A DNA stretch of 64,000 nucleotides from Gemmatimonadota bacterium. GTDB lineage: Bacteria > Gemmatimonadota > Gemmatimonadetes > Gemmatimonadales > GWC2-71-9. Of this stretch, positions 19,631-29,827 are shown one piece after another. Made by a program: the position numbers and the translations under genes. The notes under the pieces were generated by a model. The model was given only the letters and a program-made list of their open reading frames with translations. It ran no database searches and was not told the DNA's origin. The stretch spans positions 1 through 64,000 of the forward strand of contig JAKLGU010000007.1 of the NCBI GenBank assembly GCA_022710485.1, read 5' to 3'. The stretch's first letter is position 1; each line of letters opens with the position of its first letter.

Positions 19631-20890
19631 CTAACGCCGGCGCCGCAGCCAATCCGCGGGGTCGAGCGCGATCGAGTTCTCCCCGCGAATCTCGAAGTGC
19701 AGGTGGGGGCCCTGTTCCGAGTTGGCCCCGCCCACCGTTCCGATCACCTGCCCCCGCGTCACGTCCTGCCCGACGGCCACGCTCGCGTTCTGCAGCTGCA
19801 TGTAGAGCGACCGGTACCCATTGCCGTGCTGCACCACCACCGTCAAACCGTAGGTCCCCAGCCGCTGCACGAGTTCCACCCGGCCCGCTTCCACTGCCTT
19901 GACCGGGGTGCCTTCCGCGGCGCCGATGCCGATTCCGTTCCAGCGGACCACGCCCCCGCTCGGCAGCGTGGTCCGGCCGAAGTTGTACACCACCCGCCCG
20001 TTCACCGGCCAGTCGAGCTTGCCGATGTCCTCGGTCGTCATGCCGCCCGGGACCGGCGCCGTGCTGGTGGCGGTCGCGTTGCGGCGGGCCCGTTCGAGGG
20101 CGGCGAGCAGCTCGTTCAGGCGCGCTTCGTCGCGCTCCAGCTCGCTCAGCCGCTCCCCGGTGGCCTGGCCGGAGCGCTGGAGCTGCGCCAGCCGGCGCGC
20201 CCGCGCGGTGGCGAGGTCAGCGTAGCGCTTCAGCTCGCGTTCGCGGTCCTCCCGCGTGCTGCCGAGGGTCGTGCGGATGCCGAGCAGGTCGTTGCGCTGC
20301 CGCCGGACCCGGGCGCTGAGCGCCTCGACGTCGTGGACCAGGGCGCGGTCCTGGCGGCTGGTGAGGTAGAGGTACTTGTAGCGGGCGAGGAGGTCGCCGA
20401 ACGACTCGGCGGCCAGCAGGGCCTGGAAGGTGTACATCCGGCCGCGCTTGTAGATGTCGATGAGCCGGCGCTCCAGCACCGCCCGCTTCTCGTCGAGGTT
20501 GTCCTCCGCCAGGGCCAGCTCGCCGCTGACCCGGCCCAGCTCGTTGTTGAGGCCGGCGAGCTGGGACTCGATCTCGTTGACGATGCGGTTGGTGGTCTCG
20601 CGCTGGCGCTCGATGTTGCGGAGGTCGGCGTTCACGTCGCGGACCTGCCCCTGCAGGCGCTCCTGCTGGGCTTCGAGGCGCTGGCGCTCGACCCGGATGG
20701 AGTCGAGCCGGCGGCGGCTCCGCTCGAGCTCGGTGGTGGTGCGGTCCTGCGCGTGGAGCGGTGCCACCGCGAGGAGCGTGACGGCGCTAAGCAGGAGAGG
20801 TATGAGTTTCAGGAAGACTGCTTCGCGGCCCTGCTGCCCCGCTGCCCCGCTGTCCAGTCGCCCCGCGTCCCCGCCCGCCACCCTAGACAT
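19631..20890 (-). CDS. EnvC-like murein hydrolase activator (coiled coil plus degenerate LytM/M23)
   Basis: The 419-residue product has a signal segment (about 26-48, ending LHAQ), a long coiled coil rich in Arg/Glu/Leu (about 50-270) and a C-terminal LytM domain ending in GPHLHFEIRG. The usual first zinc ligands are missing (NGIGIGAAEGTPV instead of GxHxxxD-type; LYMQL instead of YxHL), as in noncatalytic EnvC. With FtsEX upstream, this is the classic system in which FtsEX recruits EnvC to activate septal amidases. ATG 20890 overlaps the ftsX stop by 8 bp and adds an unusual 25-residue Gly/Ala-rich extension before the signal, encoded by an octamer-repeat tract. Confidence 0.88.
   Translation of the reverse strand: MSRVAGGDAGRLDSGAAGQQGREAVFLKLIPLLLSAVTLLAVAPLHAQDRTTTELERSRRRLDSIRVERQRLEAQQERLQGQVRDVNADLRNIERQRETTNRIVNEIESQLAGLNNELGRVSGELALAEDNLDEKRAVLERRLIDIYKRGRMYTFQALLAAESFGDLLARYKYLYLTSRQDRALVHDVEALSARVRRQRNDLLGIRTTLGSTREDRERELKRYADLATARARRLAQLQRSGQATGERLSELERDEARLNELLAALERARRNATATSTAPVPGGMTTEDIGKLDWPVNGRVVYNFGRTTLPSGGVVRWNGIGIGAAEGTPVKAVEAGRVELVQRLGTYGLTVVVQHGNGYRSLYMQLQNASVAVGQDVTRGQVIGTVGGANSEQGPHLHFEIRGENSIALDPADWLRRRR
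20820..20876 (-). repeat. Degenerate octamer (GCGGGGCA-type) tandem repeat at the start of envC
   Basis: Read on the minus strand, the first codons of the EnvC-like gene are built from about seven consecutive 8-mers: GCGGGGAC, GCGGGGCG, ACTGGACA, GCGGGGCA, GCGGGGCA, GCAGGGCC, GCGAAGCA. An octamer period shifts frame by two each unit, giving the Gly/Ala/Gln-rich extension. A second, shorter copy of GCGGGGCAGCGGGGCAG lies at 30227-30243. Confidence 0.6.
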
Positions 20891-21752
20891 TTCTGAGATG
20901 CCGCCCGACGCTGACGAGGCTGCCGCCGAGCCCGATGGCGACCCCGAACAGGATCCCGAGGGCGAGGTGCTTCGGCTCGAAGAAGAGCAGGGTGTGGAGG
21001 CCGGTGGTGCTGTTGCGGCGGAAGAGCTCGAAGGCCGCCCGGCTGAGCAGGATGGCGAGGAGGCCGCCGAGGAGCCCCTTGAGGGCGCCGTCGAGCAGGA
21101 AGGGGCCGCGGATGAAGGCGTCGGTGGCGCCCACCAGCCGCATGATGGAAATCTCGCGCGCCCGCTGCAGCACCGTCATCCGGATCGTGACGCCGATGAT
21201 GACCACCGCGACGGCGGCGAACGCCAGCCCGATGACCAGGCCGACGAACCCCGCCAGGTTCCGGAGCCGGTCCAGACGTTCGATCCATTCCTGCCCGAAG
21301 CGGACGTCGTCCACGAAGGAGAAGCCCTCGATCCGCCGGGCCACCGCGGCGGCGCTGGCCGCGTCGCGATACTCCTCCTTGAGCGTCACCTGGAGGGAGG
21401 CGGGGAGCGGGTTTACCTGGAGGTCGCGGTAGGCGTCCTTGAACTCCACCAGCTCCTGCTGCGCCCGCTGCAGGGCCTGGTCCTCGTCCACGTACACCAC
21501 CGCCTCCACCTCGGGGAACGCCGCGATGTCCTGCGAGGCGAGGGTGATCGTCTCAGGCGGCGTGCCCCGGAGGAGGAAGGCCTCGATCTGCACCCGGGTG
21601 CTGATGCCCCGGAGCGCCTCGCGCATGTTCACCGCCACCAGCCCGAACAGCCCGACGGTGAACAGCGAAAAGGCGATCGTGGTGATCGAGAGAGCGGACA
21701 GCATCGGCGCCCGGCGGAAGGACCGGATCGTCTCGCGCGTCAGCAGGCTCAT
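20883..21752 (-). CDS. ftsX: Cell-division ABC permease FtsX
   Basis: The 289-residue protein has the FtsX plan: N-terminal cytoplasmic segment, first helix (about 17-40), a periplasmic loop domain (about 55-165) and three C-terminal helices (about 175-205, 222-250, 255-280). Conserved features include the PASLQVTLKEEY stretch and MRLVGATDAFIRGPFLLDGALKG. FtsX transmits ATPase movements of FtsE to periplasmic EnvC. It overlaps ftsE by ATGA (21749-21752) and envC by 8 bp, so the three genes form a translationally coupled operon. Confidence 0.95.
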   Translation of the reverse strand: MSLLTRETIRSFRRAPMLSALSITTIAFSLFTVGLFGLVAVNMREALRGISTRVQIEAFLLRGTPPETITLASQDIAAFPEVEAVVYVDEDQALQRAQQELVEFKDAYRDLQVNPLPASLQVTLKEEYRDAASAAAVARRIEGFSFVDDVRFGQEWIERLDRLRNLAGFVGLVIGLAFAAVAVVIIGVTIRMTVLQRAREISIMRLVGATDAFIRGPFLLDGALKGLLGGLLAILLSRAAFELFRRNSTTGLHTLLFFEPKHLALGILFGVAIGLGGSLVSVGRHLRNV

Positions 21753-22441
21753 GACACGCCCTCGGTGGCGATTCGCTCTTCCGCGCTGTCGAATACCAGC
21801 GAGCCCTCGCGCATTTCCAGCACCCGGTATTGCGTCTGGCGCACCAGCGCGAGTTCGTGGGTGGCCATCACGACGCAGGTGCCGCCGGCGTTGATATCGC
21901 GCAGCAGCTGGAAGACGCCGCGGGAGGACCGCTCGTCGAGGTTGCCGGTCGGTTCATCCGCCAGGAGGATGGGCGGGTCGTTCACCAGGGCGCGCGCGAT
22001 GCCCACGCGCTGCTGCTCACCGCCGGAGAGTTCCGTCGGGTACGCACGGCCTCGGGAGGCCAGCCCCACCTGCGTCAGGACCCGGTGCACCCGCGTCGGA
22101 ATCGTGTCCGGCCGCGCGCCGGTCACCTCGAGCGCGAACGCCACGTTTTCCTCGGCGGTGCGGTCCTGGAGGAGCCGGAAATCCTGGAAGACGATGCCCA
22201 GCCGGCGCCGGAGCTTCGGCACCTCGCGCGCCGTGAGCTCGCCGATCGAGAAGCCCGACACGCGCAGCTCCCCGTGGGTCGGGCGCAAGTCGGCGGAGAT
22301 GAGCTTGAGGATGGTGGACTTCCCGGCCCCGGAGTGGCCGGTCAGAAAGACGAACTCCCCCTTCGCCACGCGGAAGGAGAGGTCTTTCACGGCCATCCCG
22401 CCGCGCGGGTAGGCCATCGAAACCTGCGTAAATCGAATCAC
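21749..22441 (-). CDS. ftsE: Cell-division ABC ATPase FtsE
   Basis: The 230-residue ATPase has Walker A GHSGAGKST, signature LSGGEQQR, Walker B ILLADEPTGNLD and H-loop MATHELALV. The N-terminus (MIRFTQVSMAYPRGG) is typical of FtsE. It powers FtsX to control septal peptidoglycan hydrolysis at division. The GTG start at 22441 is only 6 nt from a TATCTT -10 box and there is no Shine-Dalgarno, so the mRNA is probably leaderless. The upstream trans-sulfuration gene ends 13 bp away, so this operon may also receive read-through. Confidence 0.96.
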   Translation of the reverse strand: MIRFTQVSMAYPRGGMAVKDLSFRVAKGEFVFLTGHSGAGKSTILKLISADLRPTHGELRVSGFSIGELTAREVPKLRRRLGIVFQDFRLLQDRTAEENVAFALEVTGARPDTIPTRVHRVLTQVGLASRGRAYPTELSGGEQQRVGIARALVNDPPILLADEPTGNLDERSSRGVFQLLRDINAGGTCVVMATHELALVRQTQYRVLEMREGSLVFDSAEERIATEGVS

Positions 22442-22453
22442 GGGTGGAAGATA
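22442..22453 (-). promoter_or_regulatory. Putative leaderless promoter of ftsE
   Basis: On the minus strand TATCTT (22453-22448) lies 6 nt before the GTG start of ftsE. No good -35 hexamer is visible at 16-18 bp; the upstream gene occupies that sequence. The placement matches other -10 boxes in this window. Confidence 0.5.
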
Positions 22454-22454
22454 A

Positions 22455-23609
22455 CTACCTTCCCAGCGCCTGCTCCAGATCGCCGATGATGTCCGCGGCG
22501 TCCTCGATGCCGCAGCTCAGCCGGAGGAAGCCGTCGGGGATGCCGATCCGGGTGCGCTCCTCGGCGGTGAGCCCCTTGTGCGAGGTCAGCCGCGGCTCGG
22601 AGATCAGGCTCTCCACCCCCGCGAGGCTCGGGGCATGGGCGATCATCTTCAGCTTCTTGAGGAACCGCTCCGCCGCGCGCACCCCGCCCTTGAGCTGCAA
22701 GCCGACCATGCCGCCGAATCCCTGCAGCGCCTCGCGCGCGTAGGCGTGCTCGGGGTGCGCGGGCAGGCCAGGATAGTGCACCGCGGCGAATTCCGCTTGC
22801 GCCTCGGCCCACCGGGCCACCGCCAGGCCGTTGGCGTTGTGTCGCTCCATGCGAACCGCGAGCGTCCGGAGCCCGCGCTCCACCAGCCAGGCCGCGTGCG
22901 GGTCGATCGACTGGCCCCACAGGCGCATCAGGCGGGTTACCTCCTCGATGAACGACGCCGACCCCGCCACCGCCCCGGCGATGACGTCGCTGTGGCCGTT
23001 CAGGTATTTCGTGGCGCTGGTGATGACCACGTCGGCGCCGTGCTCGATGGGCCGGAGGTTGATCGGGCTCGCGAAGGTGGCGTCGACCAGCAGGGCCAGG
23101 CCGAACTCCTTGGTGACCTGTGCGATCGGGGCGAGGTCGATGATGCGGAGCGTCGGGTTGGTGGGCGTCTCGATGAAGATGGCCCGCGTGGACTTCCGCA
23201 CCGATTTCCGCCAGAGCCGGTGCTGGGTCGGGTCGACGTACGAGACCTCGATGCCGAACCGGCCCAGTTCGTCATCGAAGAGCCGACGCGTGCCACCATA
23301 GATCCACTCGCTGGCCAGGAGGTGGTCTCCCGGCCGGAGCACGGCCAAGTGCGCGAGCGCAGTGGCGCCCATTCCGCTCGACAGGAAGACGGCAGCCTCC
23401 GCCCCCTCGAGGAGGGCGTACTTCCGGGCCAGGTCCACCTGGTTCGGGTTGTTGCCGTACCGCGTGTAGAGCACCTCCTCGCTCGAACCCACCGGGTTCA
23501 CGAAGGTGCTGCTCTGGAACACCGGGCCGACCACGGGCGTCCAGTCGGCGCGCCGGTGGGGAAGGCCGTGGATGGACAGCGTCGAGAGGCCGGGGCGGCG
23601 AGGGGTCAT
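22455..23609 (-). CDS. PLP-dependent trans-sulfuration enzyme (cystathionine gamma-synthase / beta- or gamma-lyase family)
   Basis: The 384-residue fold-type I PLP enzyme has the cofactor lysine in SATKYLNGHSD, plus LARKYALLEGAEAAVFLSSGM and IFIETPTNPTLRIIDL. The active-site tyrosine region VLYTRYGNNPNQ and C-terminal LSCGIEDAADIIGDL are canonical. Such enzymes make or break cystathionine in methionine/cysteine metabolism; family members are hard to separate by sequence, so MetB, MetC and MetZ remain possible. Its start overlaps the end of the STAS-like gene (23606-23609). It is the last gene of the lepA-led run. Confidence 0.9.
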   Translation of the reverse strand: MTPRRPGLSTLSIHGLPHRRADWTPVVGPVFQSSTFVNPVGSSEEVLYTRYGNNPNQVDLARKYALLEGAEAAVFLSSGMGATALAHLAVLRPGDHLLASEWIYGGTRRLFDDELGRFGIEVSYVDPTQHRLWRKSVRKSTRAIFIETPTNPTLRIIDLAPIAQVTKEFGLALLVDATFASPINLRPIEHGADVVITSATKYLNGHSDVIAGAVAGSASFIEEVTRLMRLWGQSIDPHAAWLVERGLRTLAVRMERHNANGLAVARWAEAQAEFAAVHYPGLPAHPEHAYAREALQGFGGMVGLQLKGGVRAAERFLKKLKMIAHAPSLAGVESLISEPRLTSHKGLTAEERTRIGIPDGFLRLSCGIEDAADIIGDLEQALGR

Positions 23610-24145
23610 CGGGGGAGGGGGTGGAAGGTGCCCGCCTCTGCGCGCAGCAGCCGCAGGAGCGACAAGGTGAGCAGGGCGTCGGCCGCCCGCTCGAGGGTCC
23701 AGCCGAGCACGTCGGCAATGCTCCCGGCGTCGCCCGGCCCCAGTCGGAAGACGCAGTGGAAGACGCGCTGGAGCTCGGGGGTGACCCGCCCCAGCAGCTG
23801 CGGCGGCTCGTCGGGCGACGTGACCACGGCGATCGCGAGGGCGTGGTGGTTGAGCACGTGATCGATCGCCTCGGTGTGGTCCTCCCGCGTCCCCAGCAGC
23901 ATCACGTACCGGTCGGTGCCGGGGTCGGTGTCGAGCAGGAGCTTGGCGACGATTTCGTCGGCGCAGCTGAAGTCGAGGAGCCCGACCTCGGTAAAGTCGA
24001 GCATGGTCGTCGGCGCCTCGGACCCGGCGATGGCCTTCTGGATGTAGCCGCGGACCGCCGCGCCGGTGGGGCGGGTGACGAGGTCGCAGTAGGGCGTGGC
24101 CACCGTCTCCTTGAGGACGCGGCCGAGGGGGATGGTCTGGATCAT
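23606..24145 (-). CDS. STAS-like (DUF4325-type) small regulatory protein
   Basis: The 179-residue cytoplasmic protein starts at ATG 24145, which overlaps the upstream HATPase stop (ATGA). Its middle part (TTMLDFTEVGLLDFSCADEI, about residues 47-66) resembles the strand-helix core of STAS or STAS-like DUF4325 domains, in which a conserved Asp/Ser region binds an anti-sigma-type kinase. The C-terminal 90 residues look like an additional helical region with a winged-helix flavour (LLGRVTPELQRVFHCVF, then a leucine-rich end). The exact family is an inference. Gene pairing with a HATPase suggests a partner-switching module. Confidence 0.55.
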   Translation of the reverse strand: MIQTIPLGRVLKETVATPYCDLVTRPTGAAVRGYIQKAIAGSEAPTTMLDFTEVGLLDFSCADEIVAKLLLDTDPGTDRYVMLLGTREDHTEAIDHVLNHHALAIAVVTSPDEPPQLLGRVTPELQRVFHCVFRLGPGDAGSIADVLGWTLERAADALLTLSLLRLLRAEAGTFHPLPR

Positions 24146-25044
24146 CGGGCGCCTCCTTCCTGGGCCGGGATGACCACCTGGACCTGGGAGCCGGGGAAGA
24201 ACGGGAGGTTCTCGGCCAGGGGGACGTCGTCGTCCCACTTCGGCACGATCGAGAGCCGCGCCGTGCCGCTCCGGATGGAAATCTTGCCGTCCCACCGGCT
24301 GAGATACCGCTTGATGCCCGCCAGCCCCTGCCCGCGGCCCGGGTCCCGGAACCGGCTCACGCCCTGGATCAGCGCCGCCTCGAGCGCGGAGGCGTCGCCC
24401 CAGCGGTCGCCGAACCGCTTGGCCTGCGTGGCCTCGAGCGAGCGGCGGAAGCCGAGCCCAGCGTCGCTCACCGCGATCACGATGACCCGGCGCCCGAGTC
24501 GCTTGCGGAAGTTATACAGGTGGACCGCGACCCACCCGGAGGTGCCCGCGTGCTCCACAATATTCTGACATGCCTCCGAAAGCGCCATCGCGAATCCCAT
24601 CGTGGCCTTCGCCTCGAGCCCGAGCTCGTGGCTCAGCATCCGGGCGGCCCGCTCCTGGATGCGGCCGACCACCTGGTGCACGTCCTCCGACGCCCCGACC
24701 GGCGTGATGTCGAGCAGGTGGTCCGAATCCTCGGTGGCCGGGGTGCGCGGCACCTTGCCGTGAATCTCGAAGAGGTCGGCGGCGTGGCGGAAGAACCCTG
24801 TCTTGGCCCAGTAGCGCCGGACCTCGTCGCTGGCGGGCACGGTGAACAGGGGCTTTTCCCGGTGGGCCTCACGGAGCGCCTGCGCGGCGGTCAGGAGCCC
24901 GACGAGTCCGTAGGGCGACGCCCAGGTGGCGGTGCGCGCGTCCACCAGGACGCGCTCCTCGGGCGGCCAGGCGCCGAAGCCCTGCGCGAACTGGTCGAAC
25001 GACCGGTCGTCGAAATAGGCCGGCACCTCCACGATCCGTGTCAC
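24142..25044 (-). CDS. GHKL/HATPase domain protein with N-terminal STAS-like domain
   Basis: The 300-residue protein has an N-terminal STAS/MlaB-like domain (about 1-95; LVDARTATWASPYGLVGLL) and a C-terminal GHKL ATPase (about 140-295) with N-box ALSEACQNIVEHAG, G1 box VSDAGLGF and G2 box GRGQGLAGI. No histidine phosphorylation motif or membrane helix is visible, so it resembles anti-sigma-factor or serine-kinase ATPases rather than a sensor kinase. GTG 25044 overlaps the PfkB stop (GTGA) and its own stop overlaps the STAS-like gene, so the two regulators are made together inside a metabolic operon. Target unknown. Confidence 0.72.
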   Translation of the reverse strand: MTRIVEVPAYFDDRSFDQFAQGFGAWPPEERVLVDARTATWASPYGLVGLLTAAQALREAHREKPLFTVPASDEVRRYWAKTGFFRHAADLFEIHGKVPRTPATEDSDHLLDITPVGASEDVHQVVGRIQERAARMLSHELGLEAKATMGFAMALSEACQNIVEHAGTSGWVAVHLYNFRKRLGRRVIVIAVSDAGLGFRRSLEATQAKRFGDRWGDASALEAALIQGVSRFRDPGRGQGLAGIKRYLSRWDGKISIRSGTARLSIVPKWDDDVPLAENLPFFPGSQVQVVIPAQEGGAR

Positions 25045-25991
25045 GGTGCGACGAGCTCCCCGCGCAGATGGCGCCCCAGGCCGCTCGCGCCGCGGAAGGC
25101 GGCGTTGCGGGCGGCCAGGGCGTTGGCCTCGCCGATGGCCTGCGGCACCGGGGCGCCCGCCAGCAGGCGGGCGCAGCACGCCGCCCCGAACACGTCCCCG
25201 CAGCCGGTCGGGTCGAGGGCGTCCACCGCAGGGGCGGCGACCAGCGCGGTGCGGACCGGCTGTGCGGCCGCGGAGTCGATGTCACGACCCCATCCATCGA
25301 ACCCGGGCGCGGCCACGTAGACGGTGCCGCGCGGACCGAGCGTCACGAGCATGAGTGATACGCCCGCCCCGAGCGCCGCGGCGGCCAGTCCCATCGGGTC
25401 GGCTGATAGCTGGTGCATCTCGTCCTCGTTGACCTGGATGGCGTCGAAGCAGCCGAACCAGGAAGGCGCGTCCGGCAGCGGCTGGAGGGTGCGTACCCCG
25501 TCGCGCTGCATGCCGAGAAAGAGGCTGTGGAGGTCCGCATAGATGGGGCCCTGGAAGCCGCGGCGCAATGCCTGCGCAGTGCCGAGGCACATCTCGAATC
25601 CGGAGATGAAGTTGACGTAGAGGGCGTCGAGGTCGGCCACGAGGGGACCGAGCTCCGGCCAGGTCCACCCCGGCACGCCGCCCTGCATCCGCTCGCACCG
25701 CCGCTCCGCCGACTGGTACCGCAACACCACCCGGTTGTTGGGCGCCGGGACCTCGATGCATCGCGCCCCGGGCGCGAGGTGGGTGAGCCCGCGCAGGAAC
25801 TCGGCGGCCTGGGGCGCCAGGTCCCGGCCGACCCGGATCAGGGGCACGATCTCCCACCCGTCGTCGAGCGCGGCGTCCATGCCGGCCAGCGCGTAGGCGA
25901 TGCCCCCCCACTCCTCGGTCGGCGGACCGACCGGGTCGCGCCCGTGGATGACATCCCACACCATGGTGCCGACCACGCCGACGCGACGCAC
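25041..25991 (-). CDS. PfkB-family carbohydrate/nucleoside kinase
   Basis: The 316-residue ribokinase-fold protein carries an N-terminal WGGIAYALAGMDAALDD glycine-rich segment and the C-terminal catalytic signature DPTGCGDVFGAACCARLLAG, with the catalytic Asp in GCGD. PfkB kinases phosphorylate sugars or nucleosides with ATP; the substrate cannot be read from these motifs. It sits 3 bp after a ROK-family kinase and upstream of the HATPase/STAS pair, so sugar phosphorylation and the regulators are co-expressed. Confidence 0.85.
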   Translation of the reverse strand: MRRVGVVGTMVWDVIHGRDPVGPPTEEWGGIAYALAGMDAALDDGWEIVPLIRVGRDLAPQAAEFLRGLTHLAPGARCIEVPAPNNRVVLRYQSAERRCERMQGGVPGWTWPELGPLVADLDALYVNFISGFEMCLGTAQALRRGFQGPIYADLHSLFLGMQRDGVRTLQPLPDAPSWFGCFDAIQVNEDEMHQLSADPMGLAAAALGAGVSLMLVTLGPRGTVYVAAPGFDGWGRDIDSAAAQPVRTALVAAPAVDALDPTGCGDVFGAACCARLLAGAPVPQAIGEANALAARNAAFRGASGLGRHLRGELVAP

Positions 25992-25994
25992 GGC

Positions 25995-26966
25995 TCAGCC
26001 GTCCCGGCTGTCGAGGAAGGAGCGCGCGGCGCCGTAGACGCCGGCGGAGCCCGTCAGCGCCCCGGGGACGATCCGGCACACCTCTACCGCCGGGCGGAAG
26101 GCGCGGCGCGTCACCTCGCGCCGGAGCGGCGCGAAGAGGCTCTCGCCGGCGAGCGTGACGCCGCCGCACACGACCACCACCTCGGGGTTGAACACGTTCA
26201 CCAGGTTGGCGATAGCTGCGCCGAGGATGCGGGCCGTGTCCTGCACCACTTCCCGCGCGAGGGCGTCTCCCGCCGTGGCGGCCTCGTACACGACCTGTGC
26301 CGTGATGGACGCGGGGTCCGTGTCCATGAGCGCGCGCAGCGAGCTCTCGGCGCCCCGTTCGACCGCCTCCACCGCGCGCCGCGCGATCGCGGGCCCGGAG
26401 GCATAGGCCTCGAGGCAGCCGTAGTTGCCGCAGGCGCAGCGGCGCCCGTTCATCTCGATGGTGGTGTGGCCGATCTCGCCGGCGCAGTCCGAGGCGCCGT
26501 GGTAGAGCTGGCCGTCGAGGATGATGCCGCCGCCGATGCCGGTCCCGATGGTGATGCCGATCGCCTGGCGGGTGCCGCGCGCCGCGCCGCGCCAGTGTTC
26601 GCCGAGCACCGCGCAGTTGGCGTCGTTGTCGAGCGAGGCGGGCAGGCCGAGACCGTCCGACACCCGGCCTCGGAGCGGAAAGTCCACCCAGCCCAGGTTC
26701 GGCGTCAGGAGCACGATCCCCTGCCGGGTGTCGAGCGGCCCGGGGGAGCCGACGCCGACGCCGGCCACCTTCGCGCCCGGCACCGCGGCCGCGAGCGCGT
26801 CCATTGAGCGGCGTGCCAGGGCGAGCATGCGGGCCACCACGCCGTCGGCCCCTTCCTCGGCCCGGGTGGGCTCGGTCAGCAGTCCTTCGAGGCGCGAGCC
26901 GTCCTCGGAAACACAACCGGCGACGAGATTGGTCCCGCCGACGTCGATGCCGAGGACGTAGGTCAT
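25995..26966 (-). CDS. ROK-family sugar kinase (glucokinase-like)
   Basis: The 323-residue protein begins with the ATP-binding LGIDVGGTNLVAG and has the DNDANCAVLGE substrate motif, GIGGGIILDG, EIGHTTIE and the ROK zinc site CACGNYGCLEAY. These features indicate a functional kinase rather than a ROK repressor, since no DNA-binding domain precedes it. It probably phosphorylates glucose or a similar hexose. It is separated by one base from the upstream heptosyltransferase stop and 3 bp from the downstream PfkB gene. Confidence 0.92.
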   Translation of the reverse strand: MTYVLGIDVGGTNLVAGCVSEDGSRLEGLLTEPTRAEEGADGVVARMLALARRSMDALAAAVPGAKVAGVGVGSPGPLDTRQGIVLLTPNLGWVDFPLRGRVSDGLGLPASLDNDANCAVLGEHWRGAARGTRQAIGITIGTGIGGGIILDGQLYHGASDCAGEIGHTTIEMNGRRCACGNYGCLEAYASGPAIARRAVEAVERGAESSLRALMDTDPASITAQVVYEAATAGDALAREVVQDTARILGAAIANLVNVFNPEVVVVCGGVTLAGESLFAPLRREVTRRAFRPAVEVCRIVPGALTGSAGVYGAARSFLDSRDG

Positions 26967-26967
26967 G

Positions 26968-27987
26968 TCAGTGCGCCGCGGCGGACGTCGGGAGGGCAGT
27001 CACCGCCTTCAGCACCAGGTCCACGCCGATGGACTGCATGCAGGCGTGATGGCCGAGGGGGCAGGTCGCGGGGCCGTGAGGCGAGCAGGGGCGGCACCAG
27101 AGCCCGGCTTCCTGGACGACGCGGCTCGACACGCCGAGCGGGCCGAATCCCTGCGACGGCGTCGTCGGGCCGAACACCGCCACGACCGGCGTGCCGACGC
27201 CCGTCGCGAGGTGGAGCGGGGCCGAGTCGTTGGTGACGAGGAGGCTGGCGCGCTCGATGAGGGCGGCGGACTCCCGGAGCGAGAGCGCGCCGGCGGCGGA
27301 ATGCGCCCGTCCGGGTGCGGCGCCCGCCACCTGCGCCGCCAGCTCGCCGTCGGCGGTGCTGCCGAGGACGACCACCGGCTGCTGCAGGCGCGACACGAGT
27401 GCGGCGTAGCCGGGCCACCGCTTCGTGCCCCAGATGGATCCGGGCGCCACCGCCACGAACGGAGTGGCGATGCGCCGTTCGGCGAGCCACGCGCTCGCGG
27501 CCGCGCGGTCGGCATCGGTCAGCACCAGCGACACCTTCGGCGGCGGGGCCGCGATGCGGCGATCGTCGGCCAGCGCCAGCAGCCGGGCGCTCTCGTGGCC
27601 GCCGCGCGGACGCGCGACGCGCCGGGTGTAGAGGATGGCGGCGGGGCTGTCGGCGAACCCGGTGCGGTCGGGAACGTGGGCGGCGAAGGCCAGCGCCGCG
27701 GAGCGCCACGAGCGATGCGGCAGGAAAGCGGCCGAGTACCGGGTGCCGGCCAGCCGCTCCGCCAGGCGACGAAAGCCGCCGATGCCCCGGTCCGCCCCGC
27801 GCTTGTCGTAGCGGATGACCTGGTGCACCGCCGGATGCGTCTCGATCAGCTCGGCGGCGGCGGGCGTGGTGACGACGTCCACCGGCCCGAACCGCGCCGC
27901 GAGCCGCGCGAGCAGCGGGGTGGTGAGGACGACATCGCCGAGAAACGCGGTCTGGATGACGAGCACGGGTCCGGGGCGCATGGGCAT
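26968..27987 (-). CDS. waaF: Glycosyltransferase family 9 (ADP-heptose:LPS heptosyltransferase II type)
   Basis: The 339-residue GT9 protein starts RPGPVLVIQTAFLGDVVLTTPLL, with the donor-site GSIWGTKRWPGYA, acceptor-side DRTGFADSPAAILYTRRV and ITNDSAPLHLAT-like TNDSAPLHLATGVGTPVVAVFG. The C-terminal PLGHHACMQSIGVD is typical of heptosyltransferase II. It would add L-glycero-D-manno-heptose to the LPS inner core on the cytoplasmic face of the inner membrane, supporting a diderm LPS-producing host. Two ATGs (27987, 27981) are possible. The gap to lepA upstream is 15 bp. Confidence 0.85.
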   Translation of the reverse strand: MPMRPGPVLVIQTAFLGDVVLTTPLLARLAARFGPVDVVTTPAAAELIETHPAVHQVIRYDKRGADRGIGGFRRLAERLAGTRYSAAFLPHRSWRSAALAFAAHVPDRTGFADSPAAILYTRRVARPRGGHESARLLALADDRRIAAPPPKVSLVLTDADRAAASAWLAERRIATPFVAVAPGSIWGTKRWPGYAALVSRLQQPVVVLGSTADGELAAQVAGAAPGRAHSAAGALSLRESAALIERASLLVTNDSAPLHLATGVGTPVVAVFGPTTPSQGFGPLGVSSRVVQEAGLWCRPCSPHGPATCPLGHHACMQSIGVDLVLKAVTALPTSAAAH

Positions 27988-28002
27988 CTGTGGGTGAGGG
28001 GG

Positions 28003-29802
<1,800 letters not shown>

Positions 29803-29815
29803 GGGCGCAAATATA
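29803..29815 (-). promoter_or_regulatory. Putative leaderless promoter of lepA
   Basis: On the minus strand TATATT (29815-29810) is 7 nt before the lepA ATG. The hexamer is one of the most AT-rich spots in the region; no strong -35 is visible. The predicted transcription start falls at or next to the initiation codon. Confidence 0.55.
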
Positions 29816-29827
29816 ACGGAGCCCGGG

